Of a DNA stretch of 64,000 nt, positions 1 to 10,351 are shown piece after piece (position 1 is the stretch's first letter; each line of letters opens with the position of its first letter). This DNA is from CAVZCK01 sp963798805 (GTDB taxonomy: Bacteria > Pseudomonadota > Alphaproteobacteria > Rhizobiales > Rhodomicrobiaceae). The position numbers and the translations under genes were made by a program. The DNA is taken from NCBI GenBank assembly GCA_963798805.1, contig CAWCVC010000014.1, positions 186,001 through 250,000 on the forward strand. Reading direction: 5' to 3'. The notes under the pieces were generated by a model. The model had not been told where the DNA came from. It was given only the letters and a program-made list of their open reading frames with translations, and did not search any database.

Positions 1-387
1 TGGCAGGGTCGGGTGGGCGGCGGAAAGCGCCTCCATGTCATAGATCTCGCCGTTCGCCGTTCGCCTGCCGTGGAACAGTTCGCCATACCAGGATGCAATG
101 CCTGTCTCGTCGTAATGGTCGATCTCGCGCGGTACATAGAGCCGGCCGTTGCTGCGATAGGGTTCTCCGAGCTTATAATGACCGCCGCCCTTGGGCACCG
201 GCTGGCCGAGTTGCACGATGCGGGGCCCGAGCTTGGGGCGTCCATCGCCCCAAAGGCTCTCTCCGGGCCAGCGGAGATCACAGGCCGTCAGGCTGGCGGT
301 AACGCCGAGCAGCGCGATGAGCCGGCCAACTTCACCGCAAATGCCGACATTCGCTCGCCGGATGGAGCCGGATTGAGGATAGGACAC
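1..387 (-). CDS. rlpA: RlpA-family septal ring lytic transglycosylase (5' part; cut by window edge)
   Basis: The reverse strand reads an N-terminal signal region with RR, then a hydrophobic stretch ending in the lipobox LTAC. After that comes a typical RlpA double-psi beta-barrel start: GGHYKLGEPY, NGRLYVPRE, then GIASWYGELFHGRRTANGE and YDMEALSAAHPTLP. RlpA proteins are outer-membrane lipoproteins that cleave naked glycan strands at the septum. Only about 129 codons are visible and the gene continues off the left edge. The GTG at 387 is my start choice; it has no clear ribosome site. The frame stays open upstream to a stop near 510 and includes a TTG, so the start is uncertain. The family call is firm. 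Confidence 0.82.
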   Translation of the reverse strand, partial: MSYPQSGSIRRANVGICGEVGRLIALLGVTASLTACDLRWPGESLWGDGRPKLGPRIVQLGQPVPKGGGHYKLGEPYRSNGRLYVPREIDHYDETGIASWYGELFHGRRTANGEIYDMEALSAAHPTLP

Positions 388-673
388 GGTACGAACCCAA
401 TCTGAGGCGGCCGCCAGCGCCGGAGGCCAAGCGAAAGAAAGATCGCGAACGGTTGTTCCGTCACGAATTTTCAACCTTAGAGCGAGTTGCTTAGAATTGG
501 GTTAAGAAGCCGTTTCGCCTGCGTCGCTGTGAGACGCGCGACGGCGGTGTTCGAATCAAAACGGCACTGCGCTCAAACGCAGTGCCGCAGAAACGGGGGG
601 AATCATGGTCGAGCAGATCGCCACGGATTGCTTTTGTTCGACACGCTGCGGAGTGGCGCCGGCGTTGGCAGTT

Positions 674-1306
674 TTAATTGCTCAACTGCGGTTCCGGATC
701 TATGCCTGCTGCGAGCGCCATCCGCACAAGGCCAGGAAGGCTGCCCGCACCAGTCTTCTCCATGACGCGCGCCCGATGGATCTCGACAGTTCTCGGGCTC
801 AGGCCGAGTTCGCGGGCGATGATCTTGTTCGGACGACCGGCGAGCAAATGTTTCAGAACGTCTCTTTCCCGAGGCGTAAGAATGCCGAGCCTCGCCTGCG
901 CTTCTTCGGATTTTTCGTGCTCGTGGAGTTCGTATTCGCGCCGTTTCACCGCTTTATCGACCTGATCGAGGAGGATTTGCGGATCGACTGGCTTCTCAAG
1001 GAACTCCACGGCGCCCCGCTTCATTGCGCCGACCGCCATCCGGATATCGGCATGTCCGGTAATGATGATCACCGGTACGCTCTCGCCCATCCGCGCAATG
1101 CGGTCCTGCACCTCGGATCCGGTCATCTGCGGCATTTGCATGTCGATCAGAACGCAGCCGGTCTCCTGCGGCCGATATTCGTCGAAAAACCGCTTTGCAC
1201 AATCATGGGTGCGGACCATGAGGCCTGCGCTTCGCAATAAGGTAAACAACAAATCCCGAACCGCACCGTCATCATCAATAACATGAACCAACAAAGATTT
1301 ACTCAT
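674..1306 (-). CDS. FixJ-like two-component response regulator
   Basis: A 210-residue protein. Residues 1-120 form a receiver domain with acidic DDD at 11-13, a probable phospho-acceptor Asp55 (LIDMQMP), the conserved Thr in IIITGH and the Lys in FLEKPV. Residues about 140-205 form a LuxR/FixJ HTH (LTPRERDVLKHLLAG, NKIIARELGLSPRTVEIHR). I chose the ATG at 1306 over one five codons upstream because GGGAAG lies at good spacing before it. It overlaps the 3' end of the kinase gene by 8 bases, so the two are translationally coupled. It probably activates promoters when phosphorylated by the upstream kinase; the targets are not evident here. Confidence 0.88.
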   Translation of the reverse strand: MSKSLLVHVIDDDGAVRDLLFTLLRSAGLMVRTHDCAKRFFDEYRPQETGCVLIDMQMPQMTGSEVQDRIARMGESVPVIIITGHADIRMAVGAMKRGAVEFLEKPVDPQILLDQVDKAVKRREYELHEHEKSEEAQARLGILTPRERDVLKHLLAGRPNKIIARELGLSPRTVEIHRARVMEKTGAGSLPGLVRMALAAGIDPEPQLSN

Positions 1307-2564
1307 TTTGGATCTTCCCACTCATACTCACTGGAACAATAAAGCTGAAAACCGCTCCGCCCTCAGGTCTGTTTCGTGCTGCGAGCCGCCCACCATGCGC
1401 CTGCGCAATGCGTCTGGAGACGGCGAGACCGACGCCGAGTCCTTCTGGCTTGGTCGTCAGGAAAGGATCGAAGATATTCTCGAAAACGGTCTCGGGGATT
1501 CCGGGCCCCGTGTCGGCCACGGAAACATCGGCCTCTCCCTGATTATCGGTCTTGAGCGATATCCAGATCCTGCGCTCACCTTCGACGGCGCGGAGTTCGT
1601 CGACGGCATTGCGAATGAAGTTGGCAATGATGATCTGGATCTGAATCCGGTCCATTCTCACCACGACCGGCTCCGCCGGCAAATCGACCTCAACCGTTAT
1701 CTCATGCTGCGCCGCTCCGAGCGTTGCGAGTTCGACAGCGTCGTTCACAGCGAGCCGCAGGTCATCGCAGATGAAATCGCCTCCGCGATGCTGCAAGAGT
1801 TGCCGAAGCCGATGCATGATCAGCCATGCGCGCTTGGCTTGGTCACCCGCTTTGGAAATCAGGGCAAGACCATTTTCGACGCCTTCGGCCGTCGATTTCT
1901 TCCAGCAGCGACCTGCGGCGGCCGTATAATTTGTTATTGCGGTAAGCGGTTGACTGAGCTCATGTGTGATGGCGGTGGCCAGTTCACCCAACATGCTATG
2001 TCGCGACAGGAAACTGACCTCGCGCTCAAGCTCGGCAATCCTCTGTTCGCGCCGCATGCGTTCGGAGATATCATTGACGTAAAATACAAGAACCGGCAGG
2101 CCGCCCAGGACGATATCGCGCTGCAGAATCTCGACTGCGAAAAGCTCACCGCTTTTTTTGCGGCCTCTGATTGGATGGGCCAAGGTAATGCAACGCCAGG
2201 AGGATGGCTCGGAAAGTTGATTCCGGATAAAAGATGGCTCGACCGGAAACCTTGGTTCGAAAAGTGCGGCAACATGTTCGCCGGTAATTTCGCTGGATCT
2301 ATACCCAAATACGCATTCTGCATAGCCGTTGATGGACTTGATACGACCGTCATAGCCGGTCGTAATAATAGCCTCTGGTGCGGTCTGGATAAAATCGTGT
2401 AGTAGAGATTCCTCGGATTTGACGAAATTAGATTGCTTTGATTTTATGGTGTACTGTTTCACATCAAGGCTGCTTGCAAATTTCTTAAGTTGACGCAAAG
2501 CATGGGTGGTTTCCGTTTCTAACGATAAATTTGACTCGGCATCAATGTTAACCGTGAACGACAT
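1299..2564 (-). CDS. PAS-domain sensor histidine kinase, FixL-like but apparently without the heme ligand
   Basis: A 421-residue kinase with no membrane segment. A PAS domain spans about residues 50-165 (FIQTAPEAIITTGYDGRIKS, ending VNDISERMRREQR). The HisKA dimerisation domain has His201 in TAITHELSQPL. The HATPase domain has the N-box FIRNAVDELR and the G-boxes DTGPGIPE and GLGVGLAVSRRIAQAHGG. The order and linker resemble FixL. However, the region where FixL has its proximal heme His (FEPRFPVEPSFIRNQL) contains no His, so oxygen sensing by heme is unlikely. It forms an operon with the FixJ-like gene, which overlaps its stop. The ligand or signal is unknown. Confidence 0.87.
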   Translation of the reverse strand: MSFTVNIDAESNLSLETETTHALRQLKKFASSLDVKQYTIKSKQSNFVKSEESLLHDFIQTAPEAIITTGYDGRIKSINGYAECVFGYRSSEITGEHVAALFEPRFPVEPSFIRNQLSEPSSWRCITLAHPIRGRKKSGELFAVEILQRDIVLGGLPVLVFYVNDISERMRREQRIAELEREVSFLSRHSMLGELATAITHELSQPLTAITNYTAAAGRCWKKSTAEGVENGLALISKAGDQAKRAWLIMHRLRQLLQHRGGDFICDDLRLAVNDAVELATLGAAQHEITVEVDLPAEPVVVRMDRIQIQIIIANFIRNAVDELRAVEGERRIWISLKTDNQGEADVSVADTGPGIPETVFENIFDPFLTTKPEGLGVGLAVSRRIAQAHGGRLAARNRPEGGAVFSFIVPVSMSGKIQNE

Positions 2565-2934
2565 CAGAGTTCTTCTGACCTTTCGTCGCCTAGAAGATTG
2601 AAAAATCGAGATTTAATCGCCTGGTCGGATCAATTCTAAAAAAGGCATATGTGTCTATAGATTATTTAGATGACACAGTTCAAGCCCCTTACCTCGCACT
2701 AACGTCCAAAATATGCATGCTTAGGGATTCTCCGTATCTGAGGCTATTTTGCGGCGGTGCTGTCCTCCACTTGTCCGTCTGTTGTGACCATCTCGCGGGA
2801 TATCTTTCGCCTGGAATAATGAATGCAAAATTTATTTATCTCGGAACTCTGCCTAACAACATACGCGAACGCTCTTTCGATGTAGCGCAATATCTATTGC
2901 GGGCCTTCGGGCGCGCGGAATAAAGAGTTGCGCG
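2565..2934. other. Intergenic region between divergent kinase and oxidase genes
   Basis: About 370 bases of relatively AT-rich sequence separate the leftward kinase operon from the rightward FAD/Fe-S oxidase, so both promoters should lie here. An imperfect dyad GTGTC-N16-GACAC is visible at 2651-2676, which might be an operator. The 90-codon frame at 2651-2923 has no recognisable protein features and I do not call it. Confidence 0.4.
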
Positions 2935-5884
2935 ATGACACTTTCCGCCAAGGCGCGATCCGCTCTGGCCGGCCGTTTGCGTCGGGACATCGAGGGCGAA
3001 GTTTTTTTTGACGAATTCAGCCGCGGCCGCTACGCCACGGACGCATCGCCCTATCAGACCTTTCCGGGAGGTGTCGTCCTTCCGAAGACGCAGACCGATC
3101 TTCTGGTCATCATGCACCTGGCTTGGGACGCAGGCGTTCCTGTCATCGCGCGCGGCGGAGGCACTGGCCGCGCCGGACAGTCGGTCGGCGAAGGCTTGGT
3201 GGTGGACTTCTCCAAATATCTGACGCGGCTGCTTTACTATGATGCAAGTGCCCGGACATGTATCGTCGAGCCAGGGATCACACTTGCTGCTCTCAACACC
3301 GCTCTGAGGCCGGAACGGGTCTGGTTTCCGGTCGAGATCGCTTCGGCGGCCCAGGCGACAATCGGCGGCATGAGCGCCACCGATGCGATCGGGGGCAGGA
3401 CCCTTCGTTACGGACGCATGCGGGACAATATCGTCGCCTGCGACGGCATTCTCGCCGACGGCTCAGAAATCAGCTTTGGCGAGATCGCCGAGGACTTTGG
3501 GACGAGTGCCGCCGGGAGCCCTGACGCGAGTTCTCATCCTCGACGTGCTTGAAGCCGCCGAGAATGCCGAGACGATCATTCAGGGTCTGCCCGATATCGG
3601 TGGCAGGCTGGCCGGATATAATCTCCGCGCGCTTCTAACCGACGACGCCCCGCAGAACCTTGCGGCGTTCCTCACCGGCTCCGAAGGTACGCTCGCGATC
3701 GCGAAAAGCATCGAGCTGAAACTGACGCGGCGTCCGCGCAGCCGCGCTCTCGGCGTTTGCCACTTTCCTTTGCTTGCCGATGCGCTAACGGTGGTATCGG
3801 ATATCGTCGCGCTCGCTCCGACCGGCGTGGAGCTGACCGGCAGACGGATCATGGACCTTGGCTGCCAAGACCAGGAATCGGACGCCGTCCGCAGGGTCCT
3901 GCGCCGCGAGTCGGAGGTGCTGTTGTTCGTCGAATTCATGGAGGGCAACCGCGTTGCTAACGCAAGGAAGCTGAGGGATCTCGCCGATCTCTTGGCGCGG
4001 CGCGGTCATATCCGGTCCGTCAGTGAGGTCATCGGGCCTGCTGCGCAGGAGGGCGTCAGGCGGGCGCATCGTGACGGGCTGACACGGCTCTATGGCGTTA
4101 CGGTTTTGCCGGCGGATTTCGCACCGGTCAGCGAATTCGCGCTGCCGCTCGATAAACTGGTTGCAGCAGCCGACGAAATTTCCGCTACGCTGAGCCGCCA
4201 TGGCTGGGACGTGATCTGGCACGGTCATGTCGGAGTCGGCGCTCTTTACATGCGCCCGTGGCTCTCTGCGGCCGACAGCCGGCGATCGGACGCGGCAGTT
4301 GTGGCGAGGGATGTCTCCGTCGTATTTGCAGAATTTTCGGACCGGCTGGCGAGCGTCGAAGGACAGGGCATCGCGCGCTCCTATGCGGCTGAGGCGACGC
4401 GACCGCCGGAACTCACAAGACTTATGGAGCATATCAAGGCCCGCTTCGACCCAAAGCATCGGCTCAATCCCGGCAAGATCGTGTTTCCGGAAAAGCCGAG
4501 CCCGCAAAATCTGCGCAGCGAGCCTGCCGCTGGAGCGGGGCTGGTCCTGTCTGCCCTCGACTGCGACGGGACAGCACTTTGCCGCCAGCCTGATACCGGG
4601 GTGATGTGCCCATCTTTCCGCCTGACCAGGGATGAACGCGACAGTCCACGCGGGCGCGCGAATACGCTCCGCCTGGCGCTGGCGGGCGAATGGGGGCCTA
4701 ATGCTCTCGCCTCTGATGCGATGGCCGAGACGATGGCTCTTTGCGTTTCCTGCAAGGCGTGCCGCTCGGAGTGTCCTCGCGCGGTCGACATTGCACAAGC
4801 CAGGATTGCCGTGCAGCAGGCGCGGCTTGCGAAGTCCCGGCCGTCGCAATTCGAAAAGACGGCCGCATTTCTTCCGCATCATGCGCCGAAATTCCGCCGA
4901 TGGCGGCATTTGCTTAATCTGCGGGACATTCTGCCGTGGGCGGCCAAGCTCTCTGAGACTCTCACCGGCATCAGCGCCGATCGGCCGTGGCCGCACTGGT
5001 CGGCGGCACCTTTCGCCACTAGCGCCTTCAAGAACGGTCACGATGCGGACGGTCCCGAAGCCCTCTTGTTCGCAGACACCTTTAACAGCAATTTCGATCC
5101 GGTGACTCTCAGGGCAGCGGCAGACGTCCTGTCCGCAAGCGGCTTTCGTTTGCGCCTATTGTCTCCACCGCCGAGCGAGCGCCCCTATTGCTGCGGCCGG
5201 ACCTTTCTCGAAATGGGGATGATAGAAGAGGCGCGCCGCGAAGCGCGCCGGCTGATCGCCGCGACGAAGCCATTTACCGAGCGCGGAATTCCGATGGTGG
5301 GTTTGGAGCCCGCCTGTGTTCTGACGATCCGGGATGAGATCGTTAATCATCTCGGGGAGGATGGAGCGCGAGAACTCGCTTCCGCGACATTTCTGTTCGA
5401 GGAGATGATGAGCCAACCGGCGCCTGCCGAGGCGCTCGCGCCGCAGCTGCTCAAGATCGAGGCCGAGATTCTCTTCTCAGCCCATTGCCATCAGCATGCC
5501 TTCGGCACCTCTCCGCTTGCCCGTAAAGTTGCCGCACTGGTGCCGGGAATAATCGTGGTAGAAGCAGAAAAGGCGTGCTGCGGTATGGGAACCACCTTCG
5601 GCTATCGACCCGAAGCGGTTTCGTGTTCTCTCGGCATGGGTGAGCTTTCCCTGTTCCCTCAGATCCGACGTGCGGGGCGCAATACGCTGCTCGTTGCCGA
5701 TGGCTTTGCGTGCCGAAAGCAGATCGCGGATGGGACCGGCCGTACGGCCCGCCATACGGCGGTGCTGTTGAAACTTGCCCTCGCGGCAAAAGAGAAGTTT
5801 GGCCGCGAGTGGGATAACACCACCGAGAACAGTGGTAAGCTTGCCCGGCGTCTCACCCGGTTACGCAAGAGTTATTTCAGATAG
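2935..5884 (+). pseudogene. FAD-linked oxidase fused to Fe-S (GlcD/GlcF-type) reductase, split by one frameshift
   Basis: Two frames together encode one roughly 980-residue protein. The first (from ATG 2935) carries the FAD_binding_4 core (VPVIARGGGTGRAGQ, ATIGGMSATDAIGG). The second continues with GGRLAGYNLRALL, LTGSEGTLAIAK and NPGKIVFP. It then has a 4Fe-4S motif, CVSCKACRSECP, and two C-terminal CCG-type motifs (YCCGRTFLEMG, ACCGMGTTFGY). This layout is that of membrane-associated D-2-hydroxyacid dehydrogenases feeding electrons to the quinone pool. The switch from frame 1 to frame 2 must occur at about 3490-3530, near GGG/CCC runs, equivalent to one extra base. It is either a true pseudogene or a sequencing error. 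The GntR gene starts 4 bases after its stop and is a likely local regulator. Confidence 0.82.
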
Positions 5885-5887
5885 GGT

Positions 5888-6574
5888 ATGCCTCATATGG
5901 ACTCGATCTCGCAGCAATCGCTGCATGATGAACTTCTCAGCCGGCTCAGGCGGATGATCATCGACGGAAATTTACAGCCTGGGGACAAAGTCCCCGAACG
6001 CCAATTATGCGAGCATTTCGGCGTATCTCGCACCCCCTTGCGCGAAGCTTTGAAAGTCCTCGCGGCCGAAGGTTTGGTTGAACTGGCGCCCAATCGAGGC
6101 GCAATGATAGCCGTGCTCGACCCCGATGAAGTCGATGAATGCCTGCCCATCTCAGGCGCGATCGAGGCGTTGTCGGGCGAGCTTGCTTGCGAGTCAATTA
6201 CGGATGCAGAAATCGAAGAGATCAAGGCGTTGAACGAGGCGATGGTCGCCGACTTCAGGGCCGGCGATCTCAAAGGCTATTTCGACAAGAACCGCCAAGT
6301 CCATCAGCGCATCGTTGCCGCCGCGCATAACCCAATCCTCGCCGGCATTTACGACACGTTGTTCTTCCGTATCGGCCGGGGGCAGGTGAGGCCAGGTCTG
6401 CCGAACGAAGTGATGACCCAAGCCATCGCCTATCACAAGGACATCCTCAAAGCCCTCGAGGACCGGCAAGGTGCCCGTCTTGCCGACCTTCTGAAGCGCC
6501 ATTTCGAGTCAGTCTTTTTTGCCTATGGCGCGAAATCCGAGGGACCGCACCAATTTCGTGGCGGCGATGCCTAG
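5888..6574 (+). CDS. GntR-family transcriptional regulator, FadR/FCD type
   Basis: A 228-residue regulator. The N-terminal winged helix is typical of GntR (LHDELLSRLRRMIIDGNLQPG, FGVSRTPLREALKVLAAEGLVEL). It is followed by an all-helical FCD effector domain from about residue 85 with metal-ligand-like residues (Asp/His in KNRQVHQRIVAAAHNP and IAYHKDILKAL). It begins just after the stop of the frameshifted oxidase, so it is probably co-transcribed and controls that gene in response to a small organic acid. A second in-frame ATG nine bases downstream could also be the start. Its 3' end overlaps the convergent gene by 4 bases. Confidence 0.88.
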   Translation: MPHMDSISQQSLHDELLSRLRRMIIDGNLQPGDKVPERQLCEHFGVSRTPLREALKVLAAEGLVELAPNRGAMIAVLDPDEVDECLPISGAIEALSGELACESITDAEIEEIKALNEAMVADFRAGDLKGYFDKNRQVHQRIVAAAHNPILAGIYDTLFFRIGRGQVRPGLPNEVMTQAIAYHKDILKALEDRQGARLADLLKRHFESVFFAYGAKSEGPHQFRGGDA

Positions 6575-6963
6575 TTCGACAGGCGAGCCGTGCCGCTGGT
6601 TCCGTCGTTACGGGTCCATTGGACGGAGTTGCCGGCCACCCGCAGCTTGTAGCAATAGGCTCGGCCGTTCGACCATTTGCTCCATTGCTGGCAAAGCTCG
6701 GCACGGTGGACCCACCAGCGGCCTTTGTCAGTATTGACGGACTCTCCCGCGAGCGCCGCAAGCTGAGTGCTGCTGACGCCGGTCATCGTGCCATTCGGCC
6801 GGTAGCGTATGGGGATTTCATAGCCGAGCGGCGTCTGGACATAGATGGTTTTTCCGCTCACTGCATGATGAAGCTTATTGCCAGTAAGGAGATAGGAGTC
6901 TTCGGACGCGTATGCTGAACTACTCACCAACGCCATGACCGCTATGATCAAACTCTTGCGCAT
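6571..6963 (-). CDS. Small exported protein of unknown function
   Basis: A 130-residue protein with a clear signal peptide (MRKSLIIAVMALVSSSAYAS). The mature region has a central loop (YEIPIRYRPNGTMTGVSS) and a Trp/Cys-rich stretch (RWWVHRAELCQQW, AYCYKLRV) whose two Cys could form a disulfide. The pattern resembles the small periplasmic DUF995-like proteins seen in Hyphomicrobiales, but I cannot assign a function. The start at 6963 is supported by AGGTG upstream; the frame extends further 5' but without a signal-peptide start. It is convergent with the GntR gene, with a 4-base overlap. Confidence 0.72.
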   Translation of the reverse strand: MRKSLIIAVMALVSSSAYASEDSYLLTGNKLHHAVSGKTIYVQTPLGYEIPIRYRPNGTMTGVSSTQLAALAGESVNTDKGRWWVHRAELCQQWSKWSNGRAYCYKLRVAGNSVQWTRNDGTSGTARLSN

Positions 6964-7183
6964 GTTCACCTGTTCATGAATGTTGCGATGCAGCATCCTT
7001 TGCGTTGCAAAAGAGGCTGAAATCGGGCGCTGCTTATGGAAAGTCTCTCGATGCCTTCCGAACAGAAAAATTCCACAATCCATAGCCGGCGCCTTCGTTC
7101 GGCGGCGGGTGCTGATATTCTGGAAAACAAGGTGAAAATAAGGCGTTCTGTCTGCACGCACGATGCTATAAGTGCCGCAGCAG

Positions 7184-7273
7184 GGATGGGTGGCCGAGTG
7201 GTTGAAGGCACCGGTCTTGAAAACCGGCAGGCGGGCGACCGTCTCGTGGGTTCGAATCCCACCCCATCCGCCA
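7184..7273 (+). tRNA. tRNA-Ser (anticodon TGA)
   Basis: A 90-base class II tRNA with encoded CCA. The acceptor stem GGATGGG pairs with CCCATCC before GCCA. The anticodon stem CCGGT/ACCGG encloses loop CTTGAAA with anticodon TGA at 7218-7220. A long variable arm and the T-arm GGGTTCGAATCCC follow. It reads UCA and other UCN codons. Confidence 0.97.
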
Positions 7274-7546
7274 CGCTGCTCGCATGAAATTAGCTGAACA
7301 GGAAGATATGCGTTCTACGGCCAATCGTGCCTCGCCGGTCATCGACGTGCGCGGCGTCCTCAGCTAAAAGGCGCGCTCATGAAACGCTCATTCAAGCTTT
7401 TTCGGAGTTTCGCCGAGACAGGGAGGTTGCGTTGTCTCTTCTGAAAATCGTCGCTGCTTGTGCGGTCGGAGCAATTCTCCTCGGCATCGCTCCCATAGCC
7501 TGTGCCCAGGACAGATCCGGGCCCCACGGCGCGGCGGAGATACCGG

Positions 7547-8607
7547 CTAAGCAGAGATTCTTTGGTTGGCCAACGGATCGCGACTTCGTTCTAAGTTCAA
7601 GACTGCGACAGCATGGTGAATGGCAGCGTCGAGGGTTTCTGCATCGGTAAATGTCTGGTGGGCCAGATGATGGGCTTTGAGATCATGCCAGACGACCTCG
7701 ATGTCGTTGAGTTCGGGCGTGTATTTGGGCAGCCACTCAACGGTGAGCCAATGCGCGCGGGCGGCAAGCGCTGCCAGGGTCGCCTTGCTGGTGTGGATCG
7801 GGCCGTTGTCGAGCACGATCACGACGGGCTTGACCCGTATTCCGAGCTTGGGGCCATAGAGCAGATCAAGGTTTTGCAGCAGGGTGATGAAGTCGATGCT
7901 GCGCTTGCTGCGAGAGGTCGTAACGATCAGCCTACGGCCCAACCAGTCAAGTGCACCCATCATGGCGACTTTCTTCGATTGTCCAGGTGCCGGCACACGA
8001 AGATCGGCACCACGTTTTGCCCAGGCGCGCGCCAAATAGGGATGCGTCAGCGCCTCGCTCTCGTCGGCGAACAGGAGAGCGATATCGCCGGCCTCAGCCT
8101 GGGCTTTGCGCAGCTTGAGCCGAAGACCAACGCGATCAATCTCGTTCGCGATCTGGCGCCCTTTCAACGTGTGCCGCGGTCGCCGGAAGCGAAATCCCCC
8201 TTTTTGCGCAAGACTTTGGAGAGCTGCGAGCGAGAGATTGAGATATGTTCTCGGGCTGCGATCTCGTCGGCAAGACGGGCAAGTGTCCAGTTCGTTCTAT
8301 CCGCCACCGGCTGTGACAGAAGCGGTCCAGCAACTCTCAGCGCGGCTTCCGCCTTGAACGGCACTGGTCCAGGAGCAACGCTCGCCTTCAGCGCATCAAT
8401 CCCGCCGCGCATAAACTCGCTGCGCCAAAGCCGAACCGTATCCTCGCGCACCCCAAATGCCTGGGCGATCCGGGCGCTGGTCCAGCTATCGAGCGTCAGC
8501 AGGACAGCGCGCGCTCGGTCCGCTTCGGCGCGATCCACACCGCCCGCTAAAGCCTTCAGAGCCGTTTTCTGCTCATCTGTCGCCGCTACCGAAGATTTGC
8601 CAGCCAT
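7547..8607 (-). CDS. IS630 transposase, two overlapping frames
   Basis: The first frame (8164-8607) encodes the HTH part (ARIAQAFGVREDTVRLWR) up to SRSQLSKVLRKKG. The second (7547-8167) encodes the DDE catalytic domain, with FADESEAL, VIVLDNGPIH and LPKYTPELNDIEVVWHDLK supplying the acidic triad. The frames join near the run AAAAAGGGGGA at about 8195-8210, where slippage would fuse them; IS630 elements often use such a frameshift, so it may still be active. The stop TAG at 7547-7549 is completed by the flanking TA target and host base, just outside the element. Confidence 0.87.
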
Positions 8608-8680
8608 GTCTTGCCCCCGCGAATCATTGCGAAAACAGAATCACAACCGGTATTTGTTGGCCAGTTCAGACAAACTTGCT
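7550..8680 (-). mobile_element. IS630-family insertion sequence (1,131 bp)
   Basis: The ends are seen directly. Both carry the inverted terminal bases AGCA plus an internal TGGCCAAC at the same offset. The element is flanked by the TA duplication typical of IS630/Tc1 (7548-7549 and 8681-8682). It holds one transposase gene in two frames on the minus strand and sits inside the exported-protein gene at 7432-10136. Confidence 0.9.
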
Positions 8681-10351
8681 TAGGAGGCCTTCAGCCGCGC
8701 CATTTGTCAGCGAAGTTCAAAAGCCTTGTGACAAGGACAGTGGGTTTTGTCCGGTCAATGCCTGCAGCTCGAAAAGCGTCCTGTGTATCGAAGCCTCCAA
8801 TCAGGCTGCCGATGAGAATGAGGAGAGCTATCGAGCAATAGTGGATCCAAGAAACGCTGCAACGGCGAAGATCGTCGCTGACGATGTATCGGACGAAGGC
8901 GGATTTGGCAAAAGCGATTATTATAGCTTTGTCAAGGTAGACAACCAATTCGAGGATGGAAACATCATCAGCTCATGCGCTAACCACAATAAGACGGGCT
9001 CGTTTACCATCGCAAATATTGCGATCGATTATGCGGGACCGAAGGGGGCGTCGGTCGTTTCCTTTGTGCCTTTGAGCACATTGTTCATCCACGCCAATAG
9101 CGTGGATGTCGGCAAAGGTGCCATCTCGCCGGGCTGCACCTTCAAGTCCGTCGGCCATCAGACCGGTCCCTATCTTCTCTATTCGGGCCGCGCCGACGAC
9201 CAGCGCGAATATACGCTGCACCTCAAGACCACGGCGGGTGTCGTTCCGTCGAAGACGAATTTCGCCATGTTTGCCAAACTCGCAACCTCGGCAGCGGCGG
9301 TCTGGCCAGGCTTTATTGCAATCAGCCAGCCCGCAGGGGCGCTCTTGAACACCGTGGCGGCAGATTTGGACGCGCTCGCCGGGGATGCGGAGATCACGTC
9401 GAACATTGAATACAGCGCCGTTCTAACGACGGACAGAAGCGATCGAAAGGAAGCGGGGCTCCGTCTGCGCGTCTGGTCGCCGCGTCTTGGAGAGGAAAAG
9501 AGCGCCGGCTATCTCGAGTTTTCGCAGAGCCGCAGCGCCTCCATCGTGATGGACGCAAATGCGCAGCATGACCGCATCACACCGGAAGACGTGCTGTCGA
9601 ATGTTGGCTTAGGGTCGCCTCATCGCTGCATTCCGGGAACCCCCTCCTGCGACAGAGAGCAGCCTTTCGAAAAGGCATTGAATGCCGATTTCGAGCTCTA
9701 TGGCGACTTTCAGACGACCAGTTCGACGTCGACGCAAAGCGATGGCGTCTCCAGTGACGACACGCAGGGCTCTGGCCGAGGCAGAGGATCTCAAGGAGGC
9801 GGAGCCGGTCGCGCCAGGAGCGGTGCCGAAAACTGGAACAGCGTCTTTCAGACATGCGAGAAAATCCGGACTACCGCCGGTGATTTGGGCCTGACAAGGA
9901 TCGATTCATTGCTGGTTCGCTGGGCGCTCTTGCAGCGCGCACGATTGATCGACGTCTTGCGCGACCATCAAAGGGGAAAGCTATCCGGCGGCTTGGAGAA
10001 CGGATTGAAGGGAGCTTCCAGGGTGGGAATGGACGAGCCCTATAAGGAATGTTGGGATGCAAGCGTCGACGACAAGCGGATGCATGCTGTCGAGACATTG
10101 ATGAACGGGCCGAAGTTTTCACCGCTCATTCCTTGACGCATTTGCGAATAGATCCATCTATACCACAGATTGCTGCGTCACCGGCCCGGATCATGTCGCA
10201 GCCTTTGGACCTTTGAATTCGATTTTGATAATCGGCCACGCTCCGCGCCTTTCGACGTCGTTCAGCCTCCGCCAACACCGGGAGGTGCGGCCGGTTGCGT
10301 TTCACTGGCTTTGATCTTTAACCATTCGGTGCGCCCGCCTATAGTGCCGCG

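Larger units (their letters stand above)
7432..10136 (+). pseudogene. Exported protein of unknown function, interrupted by an IS630-type element
   Basis: The gene lies in two pieces, 7432-7549 and 8683-10136. The first begins at a TTG preceded by GGGAGG at ideal spacing and encodes a signal peptide (LLKIVAACAVGAILLGIAP, cut near ACAQD). Removing the IS and one TA copy joins the pieces in frame (EIPA then RRPSAAPFV), giving about 523 residues. The mature protein has several Cys (KPCDKDSGFC, NACSSKSVLC, SSCANHN) and a low-complexity Ser/Gly segment near two-thirds (STSTQSDGVSSDDTQGSG). It has no family I recognise. The gene sits downstream of tRNA-Ser. The intact flanks and perfect reconstruction suggest a recent insertion. 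Confidence 0.8.

Noticed and set aside
1305..2402. A 364-codon frame antisense to the sensor kinase
   Set aside because: It is the complement of well-supported kinase motifs.
2651..2923. A 90-codon frame before the FAD/Fe-S oxidase
   Set aside because: It has no ribosome site, an AT-rich atypical composition and no protein features. It is more likely a promoter region.
8195..8210. The frame change in the first IS630 transposase as a disabling mutation
   Set aside because: It lies at an AAAAAGGGGGA run and IS630 elements commonly use slippage there, so programmed frameshifting is at least as likely.
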